A stretch of DNA of 64,000 nucleotides from Salinicola endophyticus (GCF_003206575.1 NZ_PZJO01000001.1:274720-338719), one strand, 5' to 3'; numbered from the stretch's first letter, positions 11,004 through 20,657 are shown. The notes: generated by a model from the letters alone, not told the origin. Made by a program: numbers and translations.

Positions 11004-12448
11004 ATACCCCCCAGCCAGTGGAAGCGGTGGTGGCCCTGCGCGGCGTGCACAAGCAGTTCGGCGCGGTCAGGGCAATCGATGGCATCGACCTCGCCCTGGC
11101 CCCCGGCGAGTGCGTGGGCCTGGTGGGCCACAACGGCGCCGGCAAGTCGACCCTGGTCAATCTGATCAACGGCACGCTCAAGCCGAGCCAGGGCGAGATC
11201 GACAGCCACGTGACCCGCGGCGGCCGCGGCAGCGCCATCCGCTCGGTGTTCCAGGAGCTCTCGCTGTGCCCCAACCTGAGCGCGGCCGAGAACCTGCGTA
11301 TCGCTCACCCCACGCTCAAGGGGCTCGGCTGGCGCCGCCGCGCCGGGGCAGAGATCCGTACCAGCCTGGACCAGGTGTTTCCCGGCCACGGTATCGATAC
11401 CGACGCCCGGGTCGACACCCTCTCCATCGCCCAGCGCCAGATGATCGAGATCGCCATCGGCTTCGCCCCGCGCGGCGGCCAGGCGCGATTGGTGATCCTC
11501 GACGAGCCCACCTCGTCACTCGATGCGGGTATCGCCGAGCAGCTGCTGGCCCACGTCGAGCGCTTCTGCGCCGAGGGCGGCACGGTGGTGTTCATCTCGC
11601 ACATGCTGGGAGAGATCTTCCGCGTTGCCAGCCGCATCGTGGTGATGCAGGACGGCCGCGTGGTGGCCGAGCGTGAAAGTGCCGGGTTCGACCGCGACTC
11701 GCTGGTCGACGCCATGGGCCACGTGGCGCAGCACGCGCCGAGCGGTGAACAGCGCCGGCATGCCGAGGGCAGCGCGCCGGCCGGGGCGGCGAGCGAGACA
11801 GTGATCGAGGATGCCGCCGGGCTGAGCGCGCGGCGTGGCGAGATCGTCGGCCTCGCCGGGCTCGCCGGCCACGGCCAGGCCGAGGCCCTGGCGAAGCTCT
11901 ACTTCGCCGGCACTTCCGGCTGGCGCGCACCGCGAAAGCCCCGGATGGCCTTCGTCGCCGGCGACCGCGGTCGCGACGGGGTGCTGCCGCTGTGGTCGAT
12001 CCTGCGCAACCTGAGCCTCTCGGTGCTGCCGGCCGGGGCCCGTCGTGGCGCGGTGGATCGCCGCGCCGAGGCGACGCTGGGCCGCGAGTGGCAGCAGCGC
12101 ATCGGCATCCGCAGCGACGACCTGGGCAACCCCATTACCTCACTCTCCGGCGGCAACCAGCAGAAGGTGCTGTTCGCCCGGGCGCTGGCGTCGAGCGCCC
12201 CCATCGTGGTGATGGACGACCCCATGCGCGGGGTCGATGTCGGCACCAAGCAGGAGGTCTACGCACTGATCCGCGCCGAGGCCGACGCCGGCCGGACTTT
12301 CCTGTGGTACTCCACCGAAACCGAGGAGGTGTGTCAGTGCGATCGTGTCTTTGTCTTCCGCGACGGCAAGATCTCGGCCGAACTGAGCGGCGCCGAGATC
12401 AGCGAAGAGCGCATCCTGGCCGCCTCGTTCGAGATGCAGGAGAACTGA
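11000..12448 (+). CDS. Sugar ABC transporter ATP-binding protein (RbsA/XylG type)
   Basis: A 482-residue protein with two fused nucleotide-binding domains, as usual for ribose/xylose-class importers. Domain 1 has Walker [10 protein letters not shown] (43-51) and Walker [12 protein letters not shown], with a degenerate signature (LSIAQRQ). Domain 2 lacks a proper Walker A ([12 protein letters not shown]) but has the intact signature LSGGNQQKV starting at about 382. This asymmetry is normal for RbsA proteins. Domain 2 is rather short and the protein is near the low end of the family length (about 500). The ATG overlaps the stop of the binding-protein gene. Confidence 0.92.
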   Translation: MNTPQPVEAVVALRGVHKQFGAVRAIDGIDLALAPGECVGLVGHNGAGKSTLVNLINGTLKPSQGEIDSHVTRGGRGSAIRSVFQELSLCPNLSAAENLRIAHPTLKGLGWRRRAGAEIRTSLDQVFPGHGIDTDARVDTLSIAQRQMIEIAIGFAPRGGQARLVILDEPTSSLDAGIAEQLLAHVERFCAEGGTVVFISHMLGEIFRVASRIVVMQDGRVVAERESAGFDRDSLVDAMGHVAQHAPSGEQRRHAEGSAPAGAASETVIEDAAGLSARRGEIVGLAGLAGHGQAEALAKLYFAGTSGWRAPRKPRMAFVAGDRGRDGVLPLWSILRNLSLSVLPAGARRGAVDRRAEATLGREWQQRIGIRSDDLGNPITSLSGGNQQKVLFARALASSAPIVVMDDPMRGVDVGTKQEVYALIRAEADAGRTFLWYSTETEEVCQCDRVFVFRDGKISAELSGAEISEERILAASFEMQEN

Positions 12449-12449
12449 G

Positions 12450-13382
12450 ATGACCCGTCACTCGATCTCACCGCGCAAGCTGCTGCCGCTCATCTCGTTC
12501 AGCGTCCTGCTGATCGCGACCTTCGCCCTGCAGGAGCGGGCGATGAGCTATCTGGGCCTGAACCTGCTGTTCAATCTGACCATCCCCATCGCCCTGGCGA
12601 CCATCGGCCAGCTGCTGATCATCATGGTCAACGACATCGACCTCTCGGTGGGTGCATTCGTCAGCCTGGTGGCGTGCATCGTCTCCACCCTGCTGGTGCA
12701 GCACCCCTGGCTCGGCTGGCTGGCGCTGGCCGGCCTGGTGCTCGCCTACGCCGCCCTGGGGGCGCTGATCCACCGCTTCGACCTGCCGGCGATCGTGGTC
12801 ACCCTGGGCATGTCGTTCATCTGGGGTGGGCTGGCGCTGGTGATCATGCCCGCCCCCGGCGGCACCTCGCCGGAGTGGCTGCGCGCACTGATGACGGTCA
12901 AGCCGCCGCTGGCGCCCATGGCGGTGGTGGCGGCGCTGTTGATCGCCGCCGCGGCGCATCTGCTGATCATGCGCTCGGGGATCGGCACGGTACTGCGTGG
13001 TCTGGGCGGCAACTCACGCTCGGTGGCCCGCGCCGGCTGGCGCCTGAGCGGGCTCTATGCCCTGACCTACGGCCTCGCCGGGGTCTTCGGGGTGCTTGCC
13101 GGCCTCACCCTGGTGGGGCTCTACACCTCGTCCGGGGCCAGCGTGGCCTCCAGCTATACCCTGCTCAGCATCGCCGGGGTGATCCTCGGCGGCGGCGAGT
13201 TCATCGGCGGCCGGGTATCGCCGATCGGTGCGGTACTAGGGGCATTGACGCTGTCGCTGGCGGGGTCGCTGCTGGCCTTCATGCACATCTCGCCGGACTG
13301 GCAGATCGGCGCCCAGGGTGCGGTGCTGATCCTGGTACTCGCCGCGCGCCTGCTGTTCACACGCCGCGAAGCGCTGCTCTGA
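12450..13382 (+). CDS. Sugar ABC transporter permease 1 (RbsC family)
   Basis: A 310-residue inner-membrane permease of the BPD_transp_2 family with about 8-10 hydrophobic segments. It has the family motif GGNSRSVARAGW (like the GxNxxAARxxGI loop that contacts the ATPase) and VNDIDLSVGAFVSL near residue 65. It begins immediately after the ATPase stop. Its partner permease follows 46 bases later, so the channel is probably a heterodimer. Confidence 0.9.
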   Translation: MTRHSISPRKLLPLISFSVLLIATFALQERAMSYLGLNLLFNLTIPIALATIGQLLIIMVNDIDLSVGAFVSLVACIVSTLLVQHPWLGWLALAGLVLAYAALGALIHRFDLPAIVVTLGMSFIWGGLALVIMPAPGGTSPEWLRALMTVKPPLAPMAVVAALLIAAAAHLLIMRSGIGTVLRGLGGNSRSVARAGWRLSGLYALTYGLAGVFGVLAGLTLVGLYTSSGASVASSYTLLSIAGVILGGGEFIGGRVSPIGAVLGALTLSLAGSLLAFMHISPDWQIGAQGAVLILVLAARLLFTRREALL

Positions 13383-13428
13383 GGCTCATCTCCACGCGAC
13401 TCCTCTACTAACTGCAAGGATCGACGCC

Positions 13429-14367
13429 ATGCAAAGCCTGATCTCGCGGCCCTGGCTCTGGGCCTGGCTTGCCGCCATCGCGGTCTTCGCCCTCTCCATC
13501 GCCCTCTCCGGTGCGGCCCAGGCGGGCGGGCTACTCTACGCCGCACTCTCTTTCGGCGCCTTCGCCGCCATCGTCGGCATCGGCCAGATGCTGGTGATCA
13601 CCCTGGGGCCGGGCAATATCGATCTCTCGATCCCCGCGGTCATGACCCTGGCCGGCACTCTCGCCCTCAAGGCGATGGACGGCGCTCCCGGCACCGCGCT
13701 GCTGGGGCTGGGCGTCGCCCTGCTGGTGGGCCTGGGCGCCGGCGCGGCCAACTTCGCGCTGATCCGGCTGCTGCGCCTGCCGCCGATCATCGCTACCCTC
13801 GCCGCCTCGCTGCTCTATCAGTCGCTGGCGATCTGGTCCAACCGCGGCCTGCGCATCAAGCCACCGGCGGCGCTGGCCGACTTCGCCACCGGGCGAACCC
13901 TGGGGGTGCCCAACGTGGCGCTGATCGGCGTGCTGCTGGCGCTGGTCGTATGGTGGCTGCTGGAGCGCGGGCTGTGGGGGCGCTGGCTGCTCGCCACCGG
14001 CCAGAATCCTCGCGCAGCGAGGCTCGCCGGGGTCCCGGTGGAGCGCGTGCGCGCCAGCGCCTACCTCAGCGTGGCACTGCTGGCAGGACTTGCCGGCTAT
14101 CTGCTGGCAAGCTTCTCCGGCGGCGCCGCACTCAACATGGGACAGCAGTATCTGCTGCTGTCGATCGCCGTGGTGGTGATCGGCGGCACCTCGATCGCCG
14201 GCGGCTTCTCCAATGTGCCCGGGGTATGGGGTGCGGCCCTGTTCATGTTCCTGGTGGTGTCGATGCTCAATGCCTATGGCTTCGATGCCGGCGCACGCAT
14301 GATGCTGACCGGGGTGATCATCATCGCGATCGTGGTCGCCGCCAACGCCCGGAGACGCCGCACATGA
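13429..14367 (+). CDS. Sugar ABC transporter permease 2 (RbsC family)
   Basis: A 312-residue permease of the same family with many hydrophobic helices. The GPGNIDLSIPAVMTLAGTLAL segment and the coupling-loop motif TGQNPRAARLAGV identify it. Two different permease subunits in one operon resemble autoinducer-2 or erythritol-type importers rather than the single-RbsC ribose system. A Shine-Dalgarno (GCAAGGA) precedes the ATG. Its stop overlaps the lactonase start. Confidence 0.9.
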   Translation: MQSLISRPWLWAWLAAIAVFALSIALSGAAQAGGLLYAALSFGAFAAIVGIGQMLVITLGPGNIDLSIPAVMTLAGTLALKAMDGAPGTALLGLGVALLVGLGAGAANFALIRLLRLPPIIATLAASLLYQSLAIWSNRGLRIKPPAALADFATGRTLGVPNVALIGVLLALVVWWLLERGLWGRWLLATGQNPRAARLAGVPVERVRASAYLSVALLAGLAGYLLASFSGGAALNMGQQYLLLSIAVVVIGGTSIAGGFSNVPGVWGAALFMFLVVSMLNAYGFDAGARMMLTGVIIIAIVVAANARRRRT

Positions 14368-15299
14368 TTCCCACCCCGGACCATCTCGACACTCGCGATC
14401 CGCGCTTCGCGCGGCTGGTTCACCCCATGGCGCCGCTGACCCGGCTGGCCACCGGCTTCACCTGGACCGAGGGGCCGGTGTGGTTCGGCGATCACCAGTG
14501 TCTGCTGTTCTCCGATATCCCGACCCAGCGCCTGCTGCGCTGGTCGGCGCGCGACGGCGTCACCACTTTCCGCGAGCACACCGAATTCAACAACGGCAAT
14601 ACCCGTGACAACCAGGGCCGCCTGGTGAGCTGCCGCCACGGCCGTCGCGACGTTATTCGCACCGAGCCCGATGGACGTCTCAGCGTGCTCGCCTCGCACT
14701 ATGCCGGCGGGCGGCTCAACTCGCCCAATGACGTGGTGGTGAGCCGTGACGGCGCGATCTGGTTCACCGACCCCACCTATGGGCTGATCTCCAATTTCGA
14801 GGGTTACCGCACCGATCCCGAGCAGCCCGCCCGCCACGTCTTCCGTCTCGACCCCGAGACGGGTGCTCTGGCCGCGGTGGCGAGCGACTTCGTCCAGCCC
14901 AACGGGCTCTGTTTCTCTCCCGACGAGCGCCTGCTCTACGTGGCCGAGAGCGGTGCCACCCACGACCCCACGGTGGCACCGGTGATCCGCCGCTTCCGGG
15001 TCAGCGGCGAGACGCTCAAGGACGACGGCATCTTCGCCGAGATCGGCGCCGGCGTGCCCGACGGCATGCGCGTGGACCGCGAGGGCAACCTGTGGTCGTC
15101 GGCGGCCGACGGGGTGCACTGCTTCGCCCCCGACGGCACCCTGCTGGGGCGCATCCTGATCCCCGAGACGGTCTCCAACCTGTGCTTCGGCGGCAGCGAC
15201 GGGCAGCGCCTCTACATCACCGCCACCACCTCGATCTACAGCCTGTTCGTCGATGTCCAGGGCGCCGAGTGGTGGACCCAGTGCCAACGCGAGGCGTGA
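14364..15299 (+). CDS. SMP-30/gluconolactonase family protein
   Basis: A 311-residue six-bladed beta-propeller hydrolase that opens sugar lactones to aldonates using a divalent metal. Family metal/active-site positions are visible: E in FTWTEGPVWF, N in NSPNDVVVSRDG, the WFTDPTYG segment, and D in VPDGMRVD. The ATG at 14364 overlaps the permease stop (ATGA), so it belongs to the ABC operon. Context suggests the imported sugar is oxidised to a lactone by a dehydrogenase encoded elsewhere and hydrolysed here. Confidence 0.9.
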   Translation: MIPTPDHLDTRDPRFARLVHPMAPLTRLATGFTWTEGPVWFGDHQCLLFSDIPTQRLLRWSARDGVTTFREHTEFNNGNTRDNQGRLVSCRHGRRDVIRTEPDGRLSVLASHYAGGRLNSPNDVVVSRDGAIWFTDPTYGLISNFEGYRTDPEQPARHVFRLDPETGALAAVASDFVQPNGLCFSPDERLLYVAESGATHDPTVAPVIRRFRVSGETLKDDGIFAEIGAGVPDGMRVDREGNLWSSAADGVHCFAPDGTLLGRILIPETVSNLCFGGSDGQRLYITATTSIYSLFVDVQGAEWWTQCQREA

Positions 15300-15410
15300 C
15301 CCGCGAGCCGCGACGCACCCGCGGCGGCGAGGCGCTGTCGGGCCCGCCGCCGATCCCTTAGACTTGGCGGCTTGGCGACCGGACATCGCGGCAAAGACCG
15401 CGCCGGCTCA

Positions 15411-15569
15411 GGAAACGCTGAATAAATCGACGAGCGAGATGAAGCGCAAGGCGCATGGAACACAGAACACGAGACATAACATGGGGTTAGGCGAGTGTTC
15501 GACCGGGCTGGCGCACCAGTACCACGCAACGCAGCGATTCGCTCGCGCAGGTATTTATGCAGCGTTTCC
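15411..15569. repeat. MITE-like repeat, family A, copy 2
   Basis: About 159 bp with clean terminal inverted repeats: GGAAACGCTGAATAAAT at 15411-15427 against the complement of 15553-15569 (16 of 17 match). A 25-base core (15471-15495) is identical to copy 1. It ends 27 bases before the TM2 gene start and therefore supplies most of that gene's upstream region. There is no transposase gene inside. Confidence 0.8.
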
Positions 15570-15596
15570 CTCAAGTTCACCCATAGGGAACCCCGC

Positions 15597-15935
15597 ATGA
15601 CCCAAAACGTCGATACCCGGCCGCAGCCGCTCTCCGCCGGCATGATCTACTGCCACGGCTGTGGCAAGCCGATCCACGAGAGCGCCAGGAGCTGCCCGCA
15701 CTGCGGCGCCGTCGCGCGCAGCGCCAGGAGTGGCCGCAGCAAGTGGAGTGCAGCGATCCTCGCCTTTTTCCTGGGCGGTTTCGGCGTGCACCGTTTCTAC
15801 CTGGGCCAGCCGATCGTCGGCCTGATCTATCTGCTGTTCTGCTGGACCCTGGTGCCGGCGCTGATCGCCTTCTTCGAGTTCATCTACTTCCTGGTGATCA
15901 GCGAAGAGAAGTTCGACCAACAGTACAACCGCTGA
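15597..15935 (+). CDS. Zinc-ribbon TM2-domain membrane protein
   Basis: A 112-residue protein with an N-terminal double-CxxC zinc ribbon (C19, C22, C33, C36) and a TM2 domain (about 49-105). The TM2 domain has two hydrophobic helices and the motif AFFLGGFGVHRFYLGQ. TM2 proteins are small inner-membrane proteins of unknown function. The ATG at 15597 has AGGGAA nine bases before it. Upstream in-frame sequence belongs to the repeat element and is not counted as coding. Confidence 0.88.
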   Translation: MTQNVDTRPQPLSAGMIYCHGCGKPIHESARSCPHCGAVARSARSGRSKWSAAILAFFLGGFGVHRFYLGQPIVGLIYLLFCWTLVPALIAFFEFIYFLVISEEKFDQQYNR

Positions 15936-16252
15936 CGGCAGCAACAGACCGGCAAGAAGCCGCGGGGACGGGACTTGGAAGCCTTTCAGTAGATAACCAT
16001 TAGATGAAGAGGGCTTCTCCGGCGACAGGGCGTCGCAAGGGCGCTGTGAACCCTTGCCTGGGCGCTACCTTTGCCATCCGTGGCAAAGGACCCTCGCTTT
16101 GCCCTGCCTCCGGCGCCCATCGTCAGAAGGTTTGGCAATGAGCGCTTAGCAGGTGATGCAAAACGAACGGCGCGCCCCCGAGGGGACGCGCCGAATATCG
16201 CTTTGAGGGACGTGCCAAAGACCGCTTCGACGGACACCCCGTATTGCCGGGC
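15936..16252. other. Hairpin-rich intergenic block between convergent genes
   Basis: These 317 bases contain no supported gene. Visible structures are CAAGGG/CCCTTG at 16036-16041 and 16051-16056, and a perfect 9-bp stem CCTTTGCCA/TGGCAAAGG at 16068-16076 and 16081-16089. The malic-enzyme hairpin lies at 16168-16193. The block looks like a palindromic intergenic repeat or structured RNA, but only one copy is present in the window. Confidence 0.45.
16168..16193 (-). terminator. Probable terminator of the malic enzyme gene
   Basis: CGGCGCG at 16168-16174 pairs with CGCGCCG at 16187-16193, extended after one mismatch by four more G-C pairs. On the minus strand it is followed by TTCGTTTTGC, a weak T tract. 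It is 60 bases past the stop. Confidence 0.55.
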
Positions 16253-17935
16253 TCAGATCGAGCGGCGACGGTACTGACGGTAGCGCGGATACCAGAAGTG
16301 GCCGTGGATCGCATCCCACAGCACGTCGTCACTGGAGGTCAGCGCGACGCCATCCTGCTGCGCCTGCTTGCCCACGGCGAAAGCGATCTCCTGGCTGATC
16401 TCGCGGATATCGCCGAGCGACGGCAGCAGCGCCCCTTCGCCGGTCTTGACGATCGGCGCGCTCTCGGCCAGCGCATTGGAGGCGGCCATCAGCATGTTGT
16501 CGGTGACGCGATTGGCGTTGGCCGCAATCACACCGAGCCCGATGCCCGGGAAGATGTAGGAGTTGTTGCACTGGGCAATGGGGATCTGGCGCCCATCGAT
16601 CTCCACCGGCGCGAACGGGCTGCCGGTGGCGACCATGGCCTGACCGTGGGTCCAGTCGAGCACGTCCTGCGGCGTTGCCTCGACCTTGGAGGTCGGGTTG
16701 GAGAGCGGCATCACCAGCGGATTCTCGCAGTGACTGTTGAGCGTGGTGATCACCTCTTCGGTGAACAGCCCGCGCTGCCCCGAGACGCCGATCAGAATGG
16801 TCGGCTTGGCATTGCGCACCACGTCGATCAGCCCACGGGCATCACCATCGAAGTCGAGCGCGTCGGGGTCGTGGGCCAGACGCCGCTGGAAGTCGTGCAG
16901 GCCATCCATGTCGGTGGTCAACAGACCGTTCTTGTCGACCATGAAGACGCGCTTGCGCGCCTCGGCGTCGGAGAGACCCTCGCGGGTCATCGCCACCACG
17001 ATCTGCTCGGCGATACCGCAGCCGGCGGAACCGGCGCCGGCGAAGGTGATCACCTGATCGCTGAGCTTGGCGTTCTTGGCCTTGCACGAGGCCAGCAGGG
17101 TCGCCACGCACACCGAGGCGGTGCCCTGGATGTCATCGTTGAAGCAGCACAGCTCGTCGCGGTAACGCGCCAGCAGCGGCATGGCGTTAGTCAGCGCGAA
17201 GTCTTCGAACTGCAGCAGCACGTTGGGCCAGCGGCGCTTGAGCGCTTCCATGAACAGGGTGATGAACTCGGCGTACTCCTCCGCCGAGACGCGCTCGTGG
17301 CGCCAGCCCATGTACATCGGATCGTCGAGCAGCTTCTGGTTGTTGGTGCCCACGTCGAGGGTGATCGGCAGGGTGTAAGCCGGGCTGATACCGCCGCAGG
17401 CGGTGTAGAGCGAAAGCTTGCCGATGGGGATGCCCATGCCGCCGATGCCCTGGTCGCCGAGACCGAGAATACGTTCACCATCGGTGACCACGATCACCCG
17501 CACCTTGTCCTTGGTCGCACTGCGCAGGATGTCGTCCATGCGATGGCGGTCGGGATAGGAGATGAACAGCCCGCGGTGGTTGCGATAGATCTTGGAGAAC
17601 TCCTCGCACGCCTCGCCCACCGTCGGGGTGTAGATGATCGGCATCATCTCCTCGAGGTGCTCCTCGAGCAGGCGGAAGAACAGCGTCTCGTTGTCGTCCT
17701 GGATACCGCGCAGATAGATGTGCTTGTCGAGGTTGTTCTGGCACATCGTGTACTGGCGATAGGCGCGCTCGACCTGCTCCTCGATGCTTTCGACGTTCTG
17801 CGGCAAGAGCCCCAGCAGATTGAACTCGACCCGCTCTTCGCTGGTGAAGGCACTGCCCTTGTTGAGCAGCGGCATCTCCAGCAGCGTCGGGCCGGCGTAG
17901 GGAATATAGAGGGGGCGCTTGGCGTGATCGGACAT
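16253..17935 (-). CDS. maeA: NAD-dependent malic enzyme
   Basis: A 560-residue oxidative decarboxylase (malate to pyruvate, CO2 and NADH), of the long SfcA/MaeA class. The catalytic Tyr lies in [11 protein letters not shown], the Lys in [12 protein letters not shown], the metal-binding Asp pair in [10 protein letters not shown], and the NAD fold in [14 protein letters not shown]. It is single with its own hairpin downstream. NAD rather than NADP preference is taken from family membership. The basic, aromatic C terminus ([15 protein letters not shown]) is also characteristic. Confidence 0.95.
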   Translation of the reverse strand: MSDHAKRPLYIPYAGPTLLEMPLLNKGSAFTSEERVEFNLLGLLPQNVESIEEQVERAYRQYTMCQNNLDKHIYLRGIQDDNETLFFRLLEEHLEEMMPIIYTPTVGEACEEFSKIYRNHRGLFISYPDRHRMDDILRSATKDKVRVIVVTDGERILGLGDQGIGGMGIPIGKLSLYTACGGISPAYTLPITLDVGTNNQKLLDDPMYMGWRHERVSAEEYAEFITLFMEALKRRWPNVLLQFEDFALTNAMPLLARYRDELCCFNDDIQGTASVCVATLLASCKAKNAKLSDQVITFAGAGSAGCGIAEQIVVAMTREGLSDAEARKRVFMVDKNGLLTTDMDGLHDFQRRLAHDPDALDFDGDARGLIDVVRNAKPTILIGVSGQRGLFTEEVITTLNSHCENPLVMPLSNPTSKVEATPQDVLDWTHGQAMVATGSPFAPVEIDGRQIPIAQCNNSYIFPGIGLGVIAANANRVTDNMLMAASNALAESAPIVKTGEGALLPSLGDIREISQEIAFAVGKQAQQDGVALTSSDDVLWDAIHGHFWYPRYRQYRRRSI

Positions 17936-18166
17936 GAATCGGCTCTCGCGATGACCTACGGATGAAAAGCGCCAGCCGGACCGAGCATGACGCCCCGCAA
18001 CGGGGCCAGACCGGGAAGTGGCGCGCTATCGTTATCGCCCCACCGGCGGCGCCTGGCGGGCGGGCGACCGGCTACCGCCGGTCGAGGGTCGCCCAGTATG
18101 CCACTTGGCGGCGCCAAAGACATGTACCGGCGCGGTCACGGAACCGGGCGCGCGCCGTACGGGCAC

Positions 18167-18192
18167 GAAAAAGCCCCGCCGTGGCGGGGCTT
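18167..18192 (-). terminator. Terminator of the YeeE/YedE gene
   Basis: A perfect 10-bp stem AAGCCCCGCC/GGCGGGGCTT (18171-18192) around GT, followed on the minus strand by TTTTTCGTG. It lies 22 bases past the stop. Confidence 0.88.
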
Positions 18193-18213
18193 GGCACGCC
18201 GTGGCTCGCCGCT

Positions 18214-19428
18214 TCAGCAGCTGGCAGCGACCGGCCTGGCCGGACCGGAGAAGAACAGCGGACGCAGCCGTACACCCAGCATGTTGCCGGCGAAGGCGGC
18301 CACCAGCCACAGCCAGCCGTGCAGACTGCCCGAGGCGATACCGCTGAAGTAGGCGCCGATGTTGCAGCCGAAGGCGAGCCGCGCGCCGTAGCCCAGCAGC
18401 AGCCCGCCGATGACCGCGGCGGCGACCGAACGCAGCGGAATGCGCAGGCTCGGTGCGAAACGACCAGCCAGCGATGCCGCCAGTCCCGCCCCCAGGATGA
18501 TGCCGAGATTCATCACCGTGGTGATGTCGCTGAAGATGCTGCTGTCGAGCGAGGCGGCACGTCCGGGGTTCTGCCAGTAGCCCCAGGCGGTGACATCGCC
18601 GCCCACCGCCTGGAACGCCTTGGCGCCCCACAACGCGAACGCCGAGGTGATCCCCCAGGGGCGCCCGGCCAGCGCCAGGATCAGGTAGTTGAGCAGCGCC
18701 AGACCGATGGCCCCGGCCAGGATCGGCCACGGACCGGTAAGCCAGCGCGCACCACCATGGGGCACCCGTGGCGCCTGCTCCAATTGCCCGTGGCGGCGTT
18801 TCTCCATCACCACCGTGAAGGCGGCAATACCCGCAAACAGCACCAGACTGGCGGCGATACCGCCCCCGGTGCCGAACAGATCGATCATCGAGGTGGGCTG
18901 GAACGCCGGCAGGCTCTGCCACCAGGCGAAGTGCGCCGTGCCGATCACCGAGCCGACGATGAAGAAGGCGAGCGTGATCAGCATGCGCGCATTACCGCCG
19001 CCGACGGTGAACAGCGTGCCCGAGGCGCAGCCGCCACCGAGCTGCATGCCGACGCCGAAGAGGAAAGCGCCGACGATCACCGAGACGCCGATCGGCGAGA
19101 CGAATCCCCGCACCGGCTCCCCGAATAGCGAGCCCGCGCCCAGCGCGGGGAGAAACAGCACCACCGCCAGCGCCAGCATCACCATCTGCGCGCGCAGACC
19201 GCGACCGCGGCGCTCGGTGATGAATACCCGCCATGCCGAGGTGAAGCCGAAGGAGGCGTGGTAGAGCACCATGCCCAGGGCACCGCCGATCAGCATCAGC
19301 CAGCCCTGACGGCCGCCGACGAAGAGCCCCACGGCGAGCGCACCGAGTACCAGAAGCAGCGCGGCGAACCACGCCTTAGGCGAGAGCCGCCCCAGCCCGG
19401 GCGGCGCGGTTTGTGTCAATGTCGTCAT
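18214..19428 (-). CDS. YeeE/YedE family (TsuA-like) sulfur-compound transporter
   Basis: A 404-residue inner-membrane protein with about 9-11 hydrophobic helices. It has the two conserved cysteine motifs of the family, GGGCASGTLFTVGGG (C134) and AFGCNIGAYFSGIASGS (C355). Structurally known members (TsuA/YeeE) pass thiosulfate along a chain of cysteines through the membrane. Both halves are fused in one chain, unlike the split YedE-like two-gene form. No tusA, rhodanese or arsR-type regulator adjoins it, so the substrate is unconfirmed. An AT-rich promoter region lies upstream (19440-19540). Confidence 0.88.
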   Translation of the reverse strand: MTTLTQTAPPGLGRLSPKAWFAALLLVLGALAVGLFVGGRQGWLMLIGGALGMVLYHASFGFTSAWRVFITERRGRGLRAQMVMLALAVVLFLPALGAGSLFGEPVRGFVSPIGVSVIVGAFLFGVGMQLGGGCASGTLFTVGGGNARMLITLAFFIVGSVIGTAHFAWWQSLPAFQPTSMIDLFGTGGGIAASLVLFAGIAAFTVVMEKRRHGQLEQAPRVPHGGARWLTGPWPILAGAIGLALLNYLILALAGRPWGITSAFALWGAKAFQAVGGDVTAWGYWQNPGRAASLDSSIFSDITTVMNLGIILGAGLAASLAGRFAPSLRIPLRSVAAAVIGGLLLGYGARLAFGCNIGAYFSGIASGSLHGWLWLVAAFAGNMLGVRLRPLFFSGPARPVAASC

Positions 19429-19560
19429 AAGCGATATCCCTTTTTAGACCGGAATCGAATGGGCGATACCTTAGTCTTTTGGTCAGGAATTCGAAAACGA
19501 CTAGATATTCTTTATATAGACGAAAGTGTTATATGCCCCGATCGATGCCGTCGCCTGCCG
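19429..19560 (-). promoter_or_regulatory. AT-rich promoter region of the YeeE/YedE gene
   Basis: In an otherwise GC-rich window, 19440-19540 is markedly AT-rich, with TATATAAAG and ATATTC motifs and several short ATAT dyads. It directly precedes the transporter start on the minus strand. This resembles the AT-dyad operators of ArsR-type sulfur regulators (BigR class), but no clear consensus was found. Confidence 0.35.
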
Positions 19561-19575
19561 GATGCCCAGACGGCA

Positions 19576-19600
19576 ACGAGCCGGCGCAGGGCCGGCTCGT
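19576..19600 (-). terminator. Hairpin downstream of trpS
   Basis: A perfect 10-bp stem ACGAGCCGGC/GCCGGCTCGT with a five-base loop, 44 bases past the trpS stop. No T-run is present, so the terminator role is likely but not certain. Confidence 0.5.
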
Positions 19601-19643
19601 CGGGTTAGCGGGATGTGGCGCCACGAAGTGACGGGCAGCCGAG

Positions 19644-20657
19644 CTACTGGAAGCGCCCCAGCCCCACGGCCACCCGCAGCCGTTCCATCAGCGTATTGGC
19701 TTCGGCGCGGGCGCGCTCGGCGCCACGCTGCAGGACCTGTTCGATATGCCCGGGATCGTTCATCAGCGCCTCATAGCGCTCGCGCGGTCCACTCAGGTGC
19801 GCATCGAGGTACTCGAACACCTCGTTCTTGGCCTCGCCCCAGCCGATCCCTTCGGCATAGCGGCGACGCATGTCGGCGCTCTCCTCGGCCGTGGCGAAGG
19901 CGCTGTAGATCTGGAACAGGGTGCAGGTTTCCGGGTCCTTGGGTTCCCCGGGCTCCAGCGAGTTGGTCTTGATCTTGCGTACCAGCTTCTGGAGCTTCTT
20001 GGCCGAGACGAACAGCGGGATGGTGTTGTCGTAGCTCTTGGACATCTTGCGCCCGTCGAGCCCGCGCAGCACCTCGACCTTCTCGTCGACGATCGCCTCG
20101 GGCAGGGTGAAGTAGTCACCCTTGTAGATATGATTGAAGCGCCCCGCCATGTCGCGGGCCATCTCGATATGCTGGATCTGGTCACGCCCCACCGGCACCT
20201 TGTGGGCGTTGAACATCAGGATATCGGCGGCCATCAGCACCGGATAGCCGAACAGCCCCATGGTGACGCCCCGATCCGGGTCGGGGACACCGCCCTCTTC
20301 GTTCTCCGCGACCGCCGCCTTGTAGGCGTGGGAGCGGTTCATCAGCCCCTTGGCGCAGACGCAGGAGAGCAGCCAGGCGAGTTCCGGGATCTCGTGGATG
20401 TCGGACTGGCGATAGAAGATCGCGTTGTCGGTATCCAGCCCCAGCGCCAGCCAGGTGGCGGCGATCTCGAGCCGCGACTGCTGCACCCGCTGCGGGTCCT
20501 GCGCCTTGATCAGCGCATGCAGGTCGGCGAGGAAGTAGTAGGACTGCACATCGGGATTCTGGCTCTCGGCGATCGCCGGCTTGATCGCGCCGACATAGTT
20601 GCCCAGATGCGGCGTACCCGTGGTGGTGATGCCGGTAAGAACGCGTCGCTGGCTCAT
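19644..20657 (-). CDS. trpS: Tryptophanyl-tRNA synthetase
   Basis: A 337-residue class I aminoacyl-tRNA synthetase that charges tRNA-Trp. The HIGH-equivalent is TGTPHLGNY at about 13-21 and the KMSKS loop reads GRKMSKSYDN. The length is standard for bacterial TrpS. It is a single gene between the transporters. Confidence 0.97.
   Translation of the reverse strand: MSQRRVLTGITTTGTPHLGNYVGAIKPAIAESQNPDVQSYYFLADLHALIKAQDPQRVQQSRLEIAATWLALGLDTDNAIFYRQSDIHEIPELAWLLSCVCAKGLMNRSHAYKAAVAENEEGGVPDPDRGVTMGLFGYPVLMAADILMFNAHKVPVGRDQIQHIEMARDMAGRFNHIYKGDYFTLPEAIVDEKVEVLRGLDGRKMSKSYDNTIPLFVSAKKLQKLVRKIKTNSLEPGEPKDPETCTLFQIYSAFATAEESADMRRRYAEGIGWGEAKNEVFEYLDAHLSGPRERYEALMNDPGHIEQVLQRGAERARAEANTLMERLRVAVGLGRFQ

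Noticed and set aside
16244-17965. A 573-codon open frame antisense to the malic enzyme gene
   Set aside because: Shadow frame over a complete MaeA with all catalytic motifs.
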